From contig CALQEM020000098.1 of the NCBI GenBank assembly GCA_943329595.2, positions 1-11,893 on the forward strand: a stretch of 11,893 nucleotides of DNA, written 5' to 3'. Shown here piece by piece: positions 7,673 to 11,893 of this stretch. Every line of letters begins with the position of its first letter. The stretch's first letter is position 1. This DNA is from CAIYMF01 sp943329595 (lineage in GTDB: Bacteria > Actinomycetota > Actinomycetes > S36-B12 > CAIYMF01). The notes under the pieces were generated by a model that was not told the origin of the DNA, searched no databases, and worked only from the letters and a program-made list of their open reading frames with translations. A program made the position numbers and the translations under genes.

Positions 7673-7706
7673 CCGCGGTCTCAGGCCCCCACGGATGAGG
7701 CCGCGG
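7673..7706 (+). terminator. GC-rich hairpin after tRNA-Ala
   Basis: CCGCGG (7673-7678) pairs with CCGCGG (7701-7706). The stem continues through a T-G wobble and CTCA (7680-7683) with TGAG (7696-7699), giving about 11 bp around a 12-nt loop. Only TTCG follows instead of a T-run, as is common for actinobacterial terminators. It sits directly between the tRNA gene and the next promoter, the expected place for ending the tRNA transcript. Confidence 0.55.
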
Positions 7707-7738
7707 TTCGCATTCGTGCCACTCCGCGAGGCGGCGCC

Positions 7739-7744
7739 TACACT
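7739..7744 (+). promoter_or_regulatory. Candidate -10 for a leaderless DUF1707 message
   Basis: TACACT matches TAnnnT and ends exactly 6 nt before the GTG at 7751, so transcription would start at or next to the first codon. There is no Shine-Dalgarno upstream of that GTG, which favours leaderless translation. No clear -35 is seen. Confidence 0.6.
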
Positions 7745-7750
7745 GGCGTC

Positions 7751-8167
7751 GTGAGTGAGTGGATGAGTCTGCGCGCGGGTGACAGCGACCGAGACCGCAC
7801 CATCGTCCTGCTGCGCGAAGCCTTCGCCCAGGGCCGACTGACCGACGTGGAGTTCAACGAACGCCTGACGCTGGCCGCGGCTGCTCGCACCTTCGGCGAG
7901 CTCGAGGTCCTGACCGACGACCTCCCGCTGCAAGCGGTCACTCCCGCCGTCGTTGACATCGACGAACTGGAGCATCGTCGACTCGCACGCCGGAACAGTT
8001 GGATCGTCTGGCTCACCACAGCGTTGATCGTCACGCTGGTGTGGCTGCTCACGGGGCGAAGCGACGACGGCTGGAGCTTCTTTTGGCCGATCTGGGTGAT
8101 CGGACCGTGGGGCATCGTTCTAGTGGTGCGTACGGCCACCACTACACATCACGACTCCAAGGGCTAG
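7751..8167 (+). CDS. DUF1707 domain membrane protein
   Basis: This is a 138-residue protein. The open frame extends upstream to 7622, but that part overlaps tRNA-Ala and the hairpin. The GTG at 7751 is chosen because the conserved DUF1707 domain begins right after it and a -10 element is positioned for leaderless expression; ATG at 7763 is an alternative. Residues 6-59 are the DUF1707 module (LRAGDSDRDRT, then REAFAQGRLTDVEFNERL and ARTFGELEVLTDDLP). Two hydrophobic segments follow, about 83-101 and 108-126, the second very Trp-rich. The DUF1707 domain is usually found at the N-terminus of actinobacterial membrane proteins, where it may mediate interactions or DNA binding; its role is not established. 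The stop codon overlaps that of the convergent DUF2252 gene. Confidence 0.85.
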   Translation: MSEWMSLRAGDSDRDRTIVLLREAFAQGRLTDVEFNERLTLAAAARTFGELEVLTDDLPLQAVTPAVVDIDELEHRRLARRNSWIVWLTTALIVTLVWLLTGRSDDGWSFFWPIWVIGPWGIVLVVRTATTTHHDSKG

Positions 8168-9606
8168 ACGTCGTGGAGTGCCTCGGCCTTGCCTGAAGCG
8201 ATGGCGTCGACGAGGGTCTGGTGGTCGACGAGGGTCTGGTCGGCGTAGGTGAGGGCGAATTCGAGCACGGCCTTGTCGAATGCCGTTCCGGTACCGAGGT
8301 AGGCCGAGATGGCGATTTGGTCACCGCTGCGGGCGTGTGCCTTGGCGAGGGCCCAGGCACATAGTCGCGTGTAGAACAGGAAGCCCTCACCATTGAGCTG
8401 GGTGTAGTCGATGCTGGCCTTCCAGTCGCGGAACTGGCGCAGGTAGAAGTAGCGGTTGCCTGCCTCGGGCAGTGTCATGGTGGTCCAGCCGAGGAAGAGG
8501 TCGCTGGCCGACTGGGTGAGCTTCTGCCCCACCACTACCCGCTCGCCATGGTGGCTGAACGCGCCCTTGCCGGCAAAGCGCTCGAGCACCGACGGCTGGG
8601 CCTCCTTCACCTGCAGGATCAGGGGGTCTTTGTTGTCGCGGCCCACGAGAAGCACGATGTAGCAGCGAGTTCCGACGCTGCCCACGCCCACCACTCGACG
8701 TGCGCTGTCGACGACACGGTAGTTGTCGAAGAGGTAGCGGCGCTCGGGTGACAGTGACCGGCGGTACAGCTCGGCATTGGTGTGCACGTGCCCGAGGGAG
8801 AACGAGTAGAGGCTCTCGGTGATCTCAGAGCCGGGGACCTGCAGCGGCGGGTTGGCGACGAAGCGCAACTCGCCATCGACCATCTCAGTGGTGCGTTCAG
8901 CCGCCATCACTGAGTCACGCTTGCGAACCTTGCGCATGCTGCGCTCGTTGAATCCGCCAGCGTCGGCGTCGACGGAGGCCCCGAGTTCGGTGAACAGGCG
9001 ATCGACGTCGAACAGCGAGTACCACACGTCGAGGTTGCTCATCTGGGCGAACGACGCCATCGACTCGCGATAGGCGGCGACGGTGCTGAGCACCATGGAG
9101 TTGATGTAGGCGGGCTTGTCGCCACGCTCGCGCCCCGCCAGCACCAGGCTGGCGGCGAGGCGTAGCACGTCCCACTCGAACGGACCGGGCGAGGTCTCGT
9201 CGAAGTCATTGATGTCGAATACGAGGCGTCGCTCGGGCGTGCCGAAGATGCCGAAGTTGAGCAGGTGAGCATCCCCGCACAACTGCACGCGAAGGCCCGA
9301 GTTGGGCATGGAGGCCAGATCGGCCGCCATTGGCAGAGCCGCGCCGCGGAAGAAGGCGAAGGGGCTCGCCACCATCCGGCCGTGACGAATCGGGATGAGG
9401 TCCTGCTCGCGCGTGACGGCCTGCTCGAGGAGCAGATCGACCGGGTCGGGCCGGTCGGAGGCAGGCGCGAAACTAGCGAAGGTCGACCGGGGGACGAGCT
9501 TGCGCGCGGCCTTCCCGGCCTCGGCGCGCTCTGCTGTGGTGACAACAGGGGGCGGGCCACCCTGGTCGACAAGCGGGGACCCAGATGAGTGCTTGACTTT
9601 GGTCAT
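8164..9606 (-). CDS. DUF2252 protein, kinase-like fold, function unknown
   Basis: This 480-residue protein starts at an ATG (complement of 9604-9606). Diagnostic DUF2252 motifs are intact: RMVASPFAFFRG (77-88), GDAHLLNFG (111-119), DINDFDET (131-138) and FEWDVLRLAAS (143-153). Near the C-terminus are YLRQFRDWK and a Cys/Ala/His-rich helix before ARSGDQIAISAYLG. GDAHxxN and DFD resemble the catalytic (HxDxxxxN-type) and metal-binding (DFG-type) elements of aminoglycoside phosphotransferase-like kinases. A phosphotransfer activity is therefore plausible, but it is inference and no substrate is known. No signal peptide or membrane segment is seen, so it should be cytoplasmic. Its stop overlaps the DUF1707 stop and its start is 14 bp from the divergent ppiA start, so it is packed tightly at both ends. 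Confidence 0.9.
   Translation of the reverse strand: MTKVKHSSGSPLVDQGGPPPVVTTAERAEAGKAARKLVPRSTFASFAPASDRPDPVDLLLEQAVTREQDLIPIRHGRMVASPFAFFRGAALPMAADLASMPNSGLRVQLCGDAHLLNFGIFGTPERRLVFDINDFDETSPGPFEWDVLRLAASLVLAGRERGDKPAYINSMVLSTVAAYRESMASFAQMSNLDVWYSLFDVDRLFTELGASVDADAGGFNERSMRKVRKRDSVMAAERTTEMVDGELRFVANPPLQVPGSEITESLYSFSLGHVHTNAELYRRSLSPERRYLFDNYRVVDSARRVVGVGSVGTRCYIVLLVGRDNKDPLILQVKEAQPSVLERFAGKGAFSHHGERVVVGQKLTQSASDLFLGWTTMTLPEAGNRYFYLRQFRDWKASIDYTQLNGEGFLFYTRLCAWALAKAHARSGDQIAISAYLGTGTAFDKAVLEFALTYADQTLVDHQTLVDAIASGKAEALHDV
8206..8241. repeat. 18-bp tandem duplication near the DUF2252 3' end
   Basis: Two adjacent copies (8206-8223 and 8224-8241) match at 17 of 18 bases. In the DUF2252 frame they encode two consecutive six-residue units sharing QTLVD (DQTLVD, HQTLVD). 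The frame is preserved. Confidence 0.9.
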
Positions 9607-9620
9607 GGCAGGATCCTCTC
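9607..9620. promoter_or_regulatory. Divergent DUF2252/ppiA spacer with palindromic AGGATCCT
   Basis: Only 14 bp separate the two start codons. AGGATCCT (9610-9617) is a perfect palindrome. Read forward, AGGA is a Shine-Dalgarno 7 nt from the ppiA ATG; read backward it is the same 7 nt from the DUF2252 ATG. Alternatively CAGGAT (9609-9614, +) and GAGGAT (complement of 9613-9618, -) are -10-like hexamers, each ending 6 nt before its start codon, as in leaderless genes. Good -35 sequences are not visible on either side. Confidence 0.55.
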
Positions 9621-10145
9621 ATGACCTCCACCCTTTGTACCCTCCACACCAACCTTGGCGACATTCGAGTGGTGCTGTTCCCCGACCACGCACCCAAGAC
9701 AGTTCGTAATTTCATCGGTCTCGCCGACGGAACCTTGGAGTGGAAGGACCCGCGCACTGGCAAGGCAGGAGAGGGTGCGCTGTATACCGACGTGCTCTTT
9801 CACCGGATCATCGCAGGCTTCATGCTCCAGTGCGGCGACCCCACGGGCACCGGCCGTGGAGGCCCCGGCTACAACTTCGCCGACGAGCCGCACCCGGAGC
9901 TCGTCTTTGATAAGCCGTACATCCTGGCGATGGCCAACGCGGGCCCCAACACCAACGGATCGCAGTTCTTCATCACGGTTGCCCCCACGACGTGGCTGAA
10001 CTTCAAGCACACAATCTTCGGCGAGGTTGCTGACCAAGACAGCCGCGACGTTGTCGACCTCATCGGCGCGGTGTCGACCGACGGTGGCGACAAGCCCCTC
10101 GATGACGTGGTGCTGAAGTCAGTCACCATCGAGATCACTGAGTAG
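9621..10145 (+). CDS. ppiA: Peptidyl-prolyl cis-trans isomerase, cyclophilin type
   Basis: The 174-residue protein has no signal peptide or membrane anchor, so it is a cytoplasmic cyclophilin catalysing cis-trans isomerisation of Xaa-Pro bonds during folding. Active-site residues are visible in FHRIIAGFMLQCGD: R62, F67, M68 and Q70, then GTGRGGPGYNFADE. The proline-pocket elements NTNGSQFFIT (110-119), W125 and H130 (WLNFKHTIFG) follow. The position matches ppiA (Rv0009) of M. tuberculosis, and the length is typical for this subgroup. An insertion around EWKDPRTGKAGEG (40-52) between the first strands and FHRI is a feature of actinobacterial PpiA. It is divergent from DUF2252 and is followed by strong hairpins, suggesting a monocistronic transcript. 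Confidence 0.96.
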   Translation: MTSTLCTLHTNLGDIRVVLFPDHAPKTVRNFIGLADGTLEWKDPRTGKAGEGALYTDVLFHRIIAGFMLQCGDPTGTGRGGPGYNFADEPHPELVFDKPYILAMANAGPNTNGSQFFITVAPTTWLNFKHTIFGEVADQDSRDVVDLIGAVSTDGGDKPLDDVVLKSVTIEITE

Positions 10146-10149
10146 TTCA

Positions 10150-10181
10150 CCCCCAGAGCGGTGGAGCGACGCTCACGGGGG
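10150..10181 (+). terminator. Hairpin downstream of ppiA
   Basis: CCCCC (10150-10154) pairs with GGGGG (10177-10181), and GAGCG (10156-10160) with CGCTC (10170-10174). Small unpaired A and AC lie between the two helices, and the loop has 9 nt. It starts 5 nt after the ppiA stop. No T-run follows, so this would be a GC-rich actinobacterial type terminator. Confidence 0.55.
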
Positions 10182-10204
10182 CCATGCCAGAATGCTGGCG
10201 TGGC
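10181..10204. repeat. 10-bp inverted repeat at the rhomboid leader start
   Basis: GCCATGCCAG (10181-10190) and CTGGCGTGGC (10195-10204) are complementary apart from one T-G wobble, around a 4-nt loop AATG. The repeat contains the -10-like CAGAAT (10188-10193) and the GTG at 10200. It could be a second part of the ppiA terminator or an operator over the next promoter. Confidence 0.6.
10188..10193 (+). promoter_or_regulatory. Candidate -10 for the rhomboid transcript
   Basis: CAGAAT keeps the key A at position 2 and T at position 6 of the -10 hexamer and ends 6 nt before a GTG at 10200. This is the same spacing as for the DUF1707 gene. No -35 is evident, and upstream DNA is hairpin sequence. 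Confidence 0.4.
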
Positions 10205-10283
10205 AGTTCACCGCGTGACAGAGGGCCAGGTGGCCTCGCGGGCGGACCTGCCTTGTGGTCGCTTCACGAACGGTGACACATGA
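10200..10283 (+). CDS. Putative 27-codon leader ORF upstream of rhomboid
   Basis: GTG at 10200 opens 27 codons ending in a TGA at 10281-10283. The TGA overlaps the rhomboid ATG as ATGA, the classic coupling arrangement. There is no Shine-Dalgarno before the GTG, but the -10-like hexamer 6 nt upstream would allow leaderless translation. The peptide (MAVHRVTEGQ..., ending FTNGDT) is hydrophilic with one Cys, and I recognise no family. The rhomboid ATG has only a weak ribosome site (GGTGA at 10272-10276), so coupling would be useful. A chance open frame of this length is common in GC-rich DNA, so the call is tentative. Confidence 0.35.
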   Translation: MAVHRVTEGQVASRADLPCGRFTNGDT

Positions 10284-11239
10284 GCGCCCTCGAGCCGGTA
10301 GCGGAGGCTCCGCAGCCGCCGCAGTGCTACCGCCACCCGGGTCGCGAAACGTACATCTCGTGCACCCGGTGCCAGCGACCGATCTGCCCTGACTGCATGG
10401 TCAACGCGTCGGTGGGCTTCCAGTGTCCCGAGTGCGTGAATGCCGGCCGACTTTCGACCCCGCGCATCACCACGGTGGCCGGTGGTCGCGTCGATGACCG
10501 ACCCACCGTCACCATCGCGATCGTCGCCGTCACCGTGCTGGCGTTCGGCTACGAGTTCATCGCGGGACTTAATGCTGTGACTGAGAAGTGGGGCATGTGG
10601 CCGTGGGCCATTGCCCTCGACGGACAGTTGTACCGACTGGTCACCTCGGTCTTTCTGCATGGCAGCGTGCTGCACATCCTGTTCAACATGTTCGTGCTCT
10701 GGACGATTGGGCCGCAGGTTGAGCGCATCCTGGGCCACGCCCGCTTCCTAGTGCTCTATCTGGCGGCGGGGCTGGGCGGGGCGGTGGCCTCGTACGCTTT
10801 CTCCGCCCCCCGCACGGTCAGCGTGGGTGCTAGTGGCGCCATCTTCGGCCTCATGGGCGCGCTCGTGGTGCTGGGGCGGCGGCGCGGGAGAGCGCGCGGG
10901 GTTGAGGCTCGCCGCGATGGTAGCGCGGGTCAGCAGGTTCAGCGGCAGGGCACTGGTGGGGTCGGCGACCCCTTCAAGCAGGTGCTGGTGCTCATCGTGG
11001 TCAACGTCGCCATCGGATTCCTGCCCGGTGGCAACATCGACTGGCGCGCCCATCTCGGCGGGCTGGTCACAGGCGCTGCCGTGGGCGCGGTGATGCTCTA
11101 CGCGCCGCGCTCGAGTCGCCTGCTCTGGCAGACCCTAGGCGTCCTCGGGGTGCTCGGACTTCTCGTGCTCATCACCATGTGGCGCACCGCTGCGCTGAAC
11201 GCGCTTGTCGAGTCCGGCATTCCGGGCATCAGCACATGA
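10280..11239 (+). CDS. Rhomboid intramembrane serine protease with N-terminal zinc-binding module
   Basis: This 319-residue protein starts with a cytosolic Cys/His cluster: C16, H19, C28, C31, C36, C39, C49 and C52 (CxxH, CxxC, CxxC, CxxC), resembling a B-box-type zinc finger. Membrane segments begin near residue 74. Rhomboid signatures are intact: the HxxxN motif H132-N136 within HGSVLHILFNMFVLW, catalytic S185 in GASG, and catalytic H258 in AHLGG, forming the Ser-His dyad that cleaves transmembrane substrates. A hydrophilic, Arg/Gly/Gln-rich loop (about 199-233) separates the serine helix from the next one, and a last hydrophobic helix (about 276-300) follows the histidine helix. The zinc-finger plus rhomboid layout recurs in actinobacteria; substrates are unknown. 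The gene ends 79 bp from convergent crgA. Confidence 0.92.
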   Translation: MSALEPVAEAPQPPQCYRHPGRETYISCTRCQRPICPDCMVNASVGFQCPECVNAGRLSTPRITTVAGGRVDDRPTVTIAIVAVTVLAFGYEFIAGLNAVTEKWGMWPWAIALDGQLYRLVTSVFLHGSVLHILFNMFVLWTIGPQVERILGHARFLVLYLAAGLGGAVASYAFSAPRTVSVGASGAIFGLMGALVVLGRRRGRARGVEARRDGSAGQQVQRQGTGGVGDPFKQVLVLIVVNVAIGFLPGGNIDWRAHLGGLVTGAAVGAVMLYAPRSSRLLWQTLGVLGVLGLLVLITMWRTAALNALVESGIPGIST

Positions 11240-11244
11240 TTCTG

Positions 11245-11276
11245 TTATCCACAGGTTCATCCACAGCTGTGGATTA
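11245..11276. promoter_or_regulatory. Cluster of three DnaA-box-like 9-mers
   Basis: TTATCCACA (11245-11253) is a perfect match to the classical high-affinity DnaA box. TCATCCACA (11257-11265), on the same strand, differs by one base. The complement of 11268-11276 is TAATCCACA, also one mismatch, and inverted. The centres are 12 and 11 bp apart, about one helical turn. The last two boxes share a 16-bp perfect palindrome, ATCCACAGCTGTGGAT (11259-11274). The site lies between convergent genes, so it is not a promoter. Confidence 0.7.
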
Positions 11277-11293
11277 ATTACACGCGTGTAATT
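11276..11293. repeat. 18-bp perfect palindrome beside the DnaA boxes
   Basis: AATTACACGCGTGTAATT is identical to its reverse complement. It touches the third DnaA-like box by one base. Dyad symmetry of this length with a GC-rich centre and AT-rich flanks suggests a homodimeric DNA-binding protein. I do not recognise the binding protein. A terminator role is less likely because the RNA stem would be AT-rich with only a CGCG loop. Confidence 0.65.
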
Positions 11294-11318
11294 CTGGCGA
11301 GCACCACTCGTGTGTTGA

Positions 11319-11576
11319 CTAGCGCCAACGGGTTGCAACGATGAAGCCCCCGCCGATGAAACCGAAGCCGATCAGGACGTTCCACAGGTTGCCGATGTCC
11401 TTCATGAGCGGAATGGAGTCGCCCGCGATGTAGAAGGCGACGATCCACGCCAGGCCAATGACGAACAGGGCGACCATCACGGGAGCAACCCACGGCGAGG
11501 GCCCAAACTTGGCGGGGTCCTTCTTGGTGGGCGGAGGGGTGTAGGGAGCTTTCTTGCGACCCTTGGACTCTGGCAC
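11319..11576 (-). CDS. crgA: Cell division protein CrgA
   Basis: This small two-helix septation protein of actinobacteria bridges FtsZ-ring and peptidoglycan-synthesis components in the membrane. A TTG at 11582 would open the longest frame. The GTG at 11576 is preferred because it gives MPESKGRKK, matching the MPKSKVRKK-type start of mycobacterial CrgA, and because AAGGGG (complement of 11584-11589) sits 7 nt before it. The resulting 85 residues contain a basic, Pro-rich cytosolic N-terminus, GPSPWVAP before the first membrane helix (about 29-50), and a second helix (about 63-80, FGFIGGGFIVATRW) ending in the conserved RW pair. The last codon is close to the convergent rhomboid stop. CrgA is a standard neighbour of ppiA and trpG near oriC. 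Confidence 0.93.
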   Translation of the reverse strand: MPESKGRKKAPYTPPPTKKDPAKFGPSPWVAPVMVALFVIGLAWIVAFYIAGDSIPLMKDIGNLWNVLIGFGFIGGGFIVATRWR

Positions 11577-11634
11577 GGACAAACCCCTTGGCTCGAGGCG
11601 CCTGATGTGGAGGCGCGCAGTGACGTGTGCTGAG

Positions 11635-11640
11635 AGTATC
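11635..11640 (-). promoter_or_regulatory. crgA: Candidate -10 element of the crgA promoter
   Basis: The complement of 11635-11640 is GATACT, one base from a TAnnnT hexamer. It would start a transcript near 11628, with about 50 nt before the GTG. It sits inside the inverted repeat GAGAG-TATC-CTCTC (11632-11645). No clear -35 is visible. The rest of the 192-bp crgA-trpG gap shows no ORF or RNA gene I can support. Confidence 0.35.
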
Positions 11641-11756
11641 CTCTCGCCCGTCGCCCGTGGTTGGAGCGTGGGGTGGGGGCAGCCGCGCCGTCTTCACGGC
11701 ACCTGCTGTGAGTGCGACTCGATCGGGCCCGGACCCCGTGTGCGTCAGCACAGTGA

Positions 11757-11762
11757 GAGGAT
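11757..11762 (+). promoter_or_regulatory. Candidate -10 or ribosome site of trpG/pabA
   Basis: GAGGAT ends 6 nt before the GTG at 11769, the leaderless spacing, but the overlapping GAGAGG (11755-11760) is also an acceptable Shine-Dalgarno at 8 nt. Sequence alone does not decide which reading applies. Confidence 0.35.
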
Positions 11763-11768
11763 AAGTCC

Positions 11769-11893
11769 GTGAGTCGAATCCTGGTCATCGACAACTACGA
11801 CTCTTTCGTGTTCAACCTCGTGCAGTACCTCGCCCAAATCGGCGCCGAGGTTGAGGTACGCCGCAACGACGAGGTCGGTGCCGAGGCTGCCGA
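11769..11893 (+). CDS. trpG: Anthranilate/aminodeoxychorismate synthase glutamine amidotransferase subunit, N-terminal fragment
   Basis: Only the first 41 codons are present and the gene runs off the window. The GTG start gives SRILVIDNYDSFVFNLVQYL, the highly conserved N-terminus of class I glutamine amidotransferase component II (TrpG/PabA). This subunit releases ammonia from glutamine for a chorismate-using partner in tryptophan or folate synthesis. The catalytic Cys-His-Glu triad lies beyond the window. In M. tuberculosis the same position next to crgA holds trpG (Rv0013), and such subunits can serve both pathways, so the trpG/pabA choice is open. The adjacent divergent crgA fixes the conserved order. 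Confidence 0.93.
   Translation, partial: MSRILVIDNYDSFVFNLVQYLAQIGAEVEVRRNDEVGAEAA

Noticed and set aside
7622..7750. Upstream extension of the DUF1707 reading frame
   Set aside because: It overlaps the 3' part of tRNA-Ala and the terminator-like hairpin, has no family similarity, and the conserved domain begins only after 7751.
8164..9606. Long open frames on the plus strand opposite DUF2252
   Set aside because: They lack family motifs, ribosome sites and start context. They are shadows caused by high GC third positions of the minus-strand gene.
10208..10738. 176-codon minus-strand frame opposite the rhomboid gene
   Set aside because: The plus-strand frame encodes a complete rhomboid with catalytic motifs. 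The antisense product has no recognisable domain.
11577..11582. TTG start for CrgA two codons upstream
   Set aside because: The AAGGGG ribosome site would almost touch the TTG, and the GTG gives the conserved MPxSKxRKK N-terminus.
1..11893. Mobile element, prophage, CRISPR array or defence island
   Set aside because: No transposase, integrase, phage or cas-like protein, no spaced direct repeats and no target-site duplications were seen. Gene order is that of a conserved chromosomal core.

Overview
The window is the replication-origin-proximal core of a high-GC actinobacterial chromosome. The evidence is the gene order, the frequent GTG starts, and the presence of families largely confined to Actinobacteria (DUF3566, DLW-39, CrgA, DUF1707). 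From established knowledge, the order dnaN-recF-DUF721/dciA-gyrB-gyrA-DUF3566-tRNA-Ile-tRNA-Ala-ppiA-crgA-trpG matches the region just right of oriC in Mycobacterium tuberculosis. The inserted genes (DUF1707, DUF2252, a zinc-finger rhomboid) look more like a Micrococcales or related lineage. I cannot name the genus.

Layout. Positions 1-192 hold the 3' end of dnaN, followed by recF and dciA, all on the plus strand with short gaps. A 245-bp gap (1932-2176) carries a -10-like element, two inverted repeats and a strong Shine-Dalgarno for gyrB. gyrB, gyrA and a DUF3566 membrane-protein gene form a tight operon. Next come tRNA-Ile(GAU), a 41-residue DLW-39 family gene and tRNA-Ala(UGC), ending in a GC-rich hairpin. 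A DUF1707 two-helix membrane protein (+) then runs into the convergent DUF2252 kinase-like gene (-), sharing one CTAG stop. DUF2252 and the cyclophilin gene ppiA (+) diverge from start codons 14 bp apart. After ppiA come two consecutive hairpins, a possible 27-codon leader ORF, and a rhomboid protease with an N-terminal Cys/His zinc-binding module. The rhomboid gene converges on crgA (-). The 79-bp gap between them holds three DnaA-box-like sites and an 18-bp perfect palindrome. crgA diverges from the start of trpG/pabA (+), which is cut by the window end.

How they fit together: sliding clamp, RecF, DciA and gyrase serve DNA replication, repair and topology. CrgA serves septation and polar growth. 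PpiA assists protein folding, and the last gene begins chorismate-derived amino acid or folate synthesis. No mobile element, CRISPR array, phage gene, rRNA or frameshifted gene was seen.

Most interesting points: the DnaA-box cluster and adjoining palindrome between convergent genes about 11 kb from dnaN; the DUF2252/ppiA spacer, where one palindrome could supply two overlapping promoters or two Shine-Dalgarno sequences; and a putative leaderless upstream ORF overlapping the rhomboid start. None is demonstrated by sequence alone. The rest of the window is conserved housekeeping DNA.
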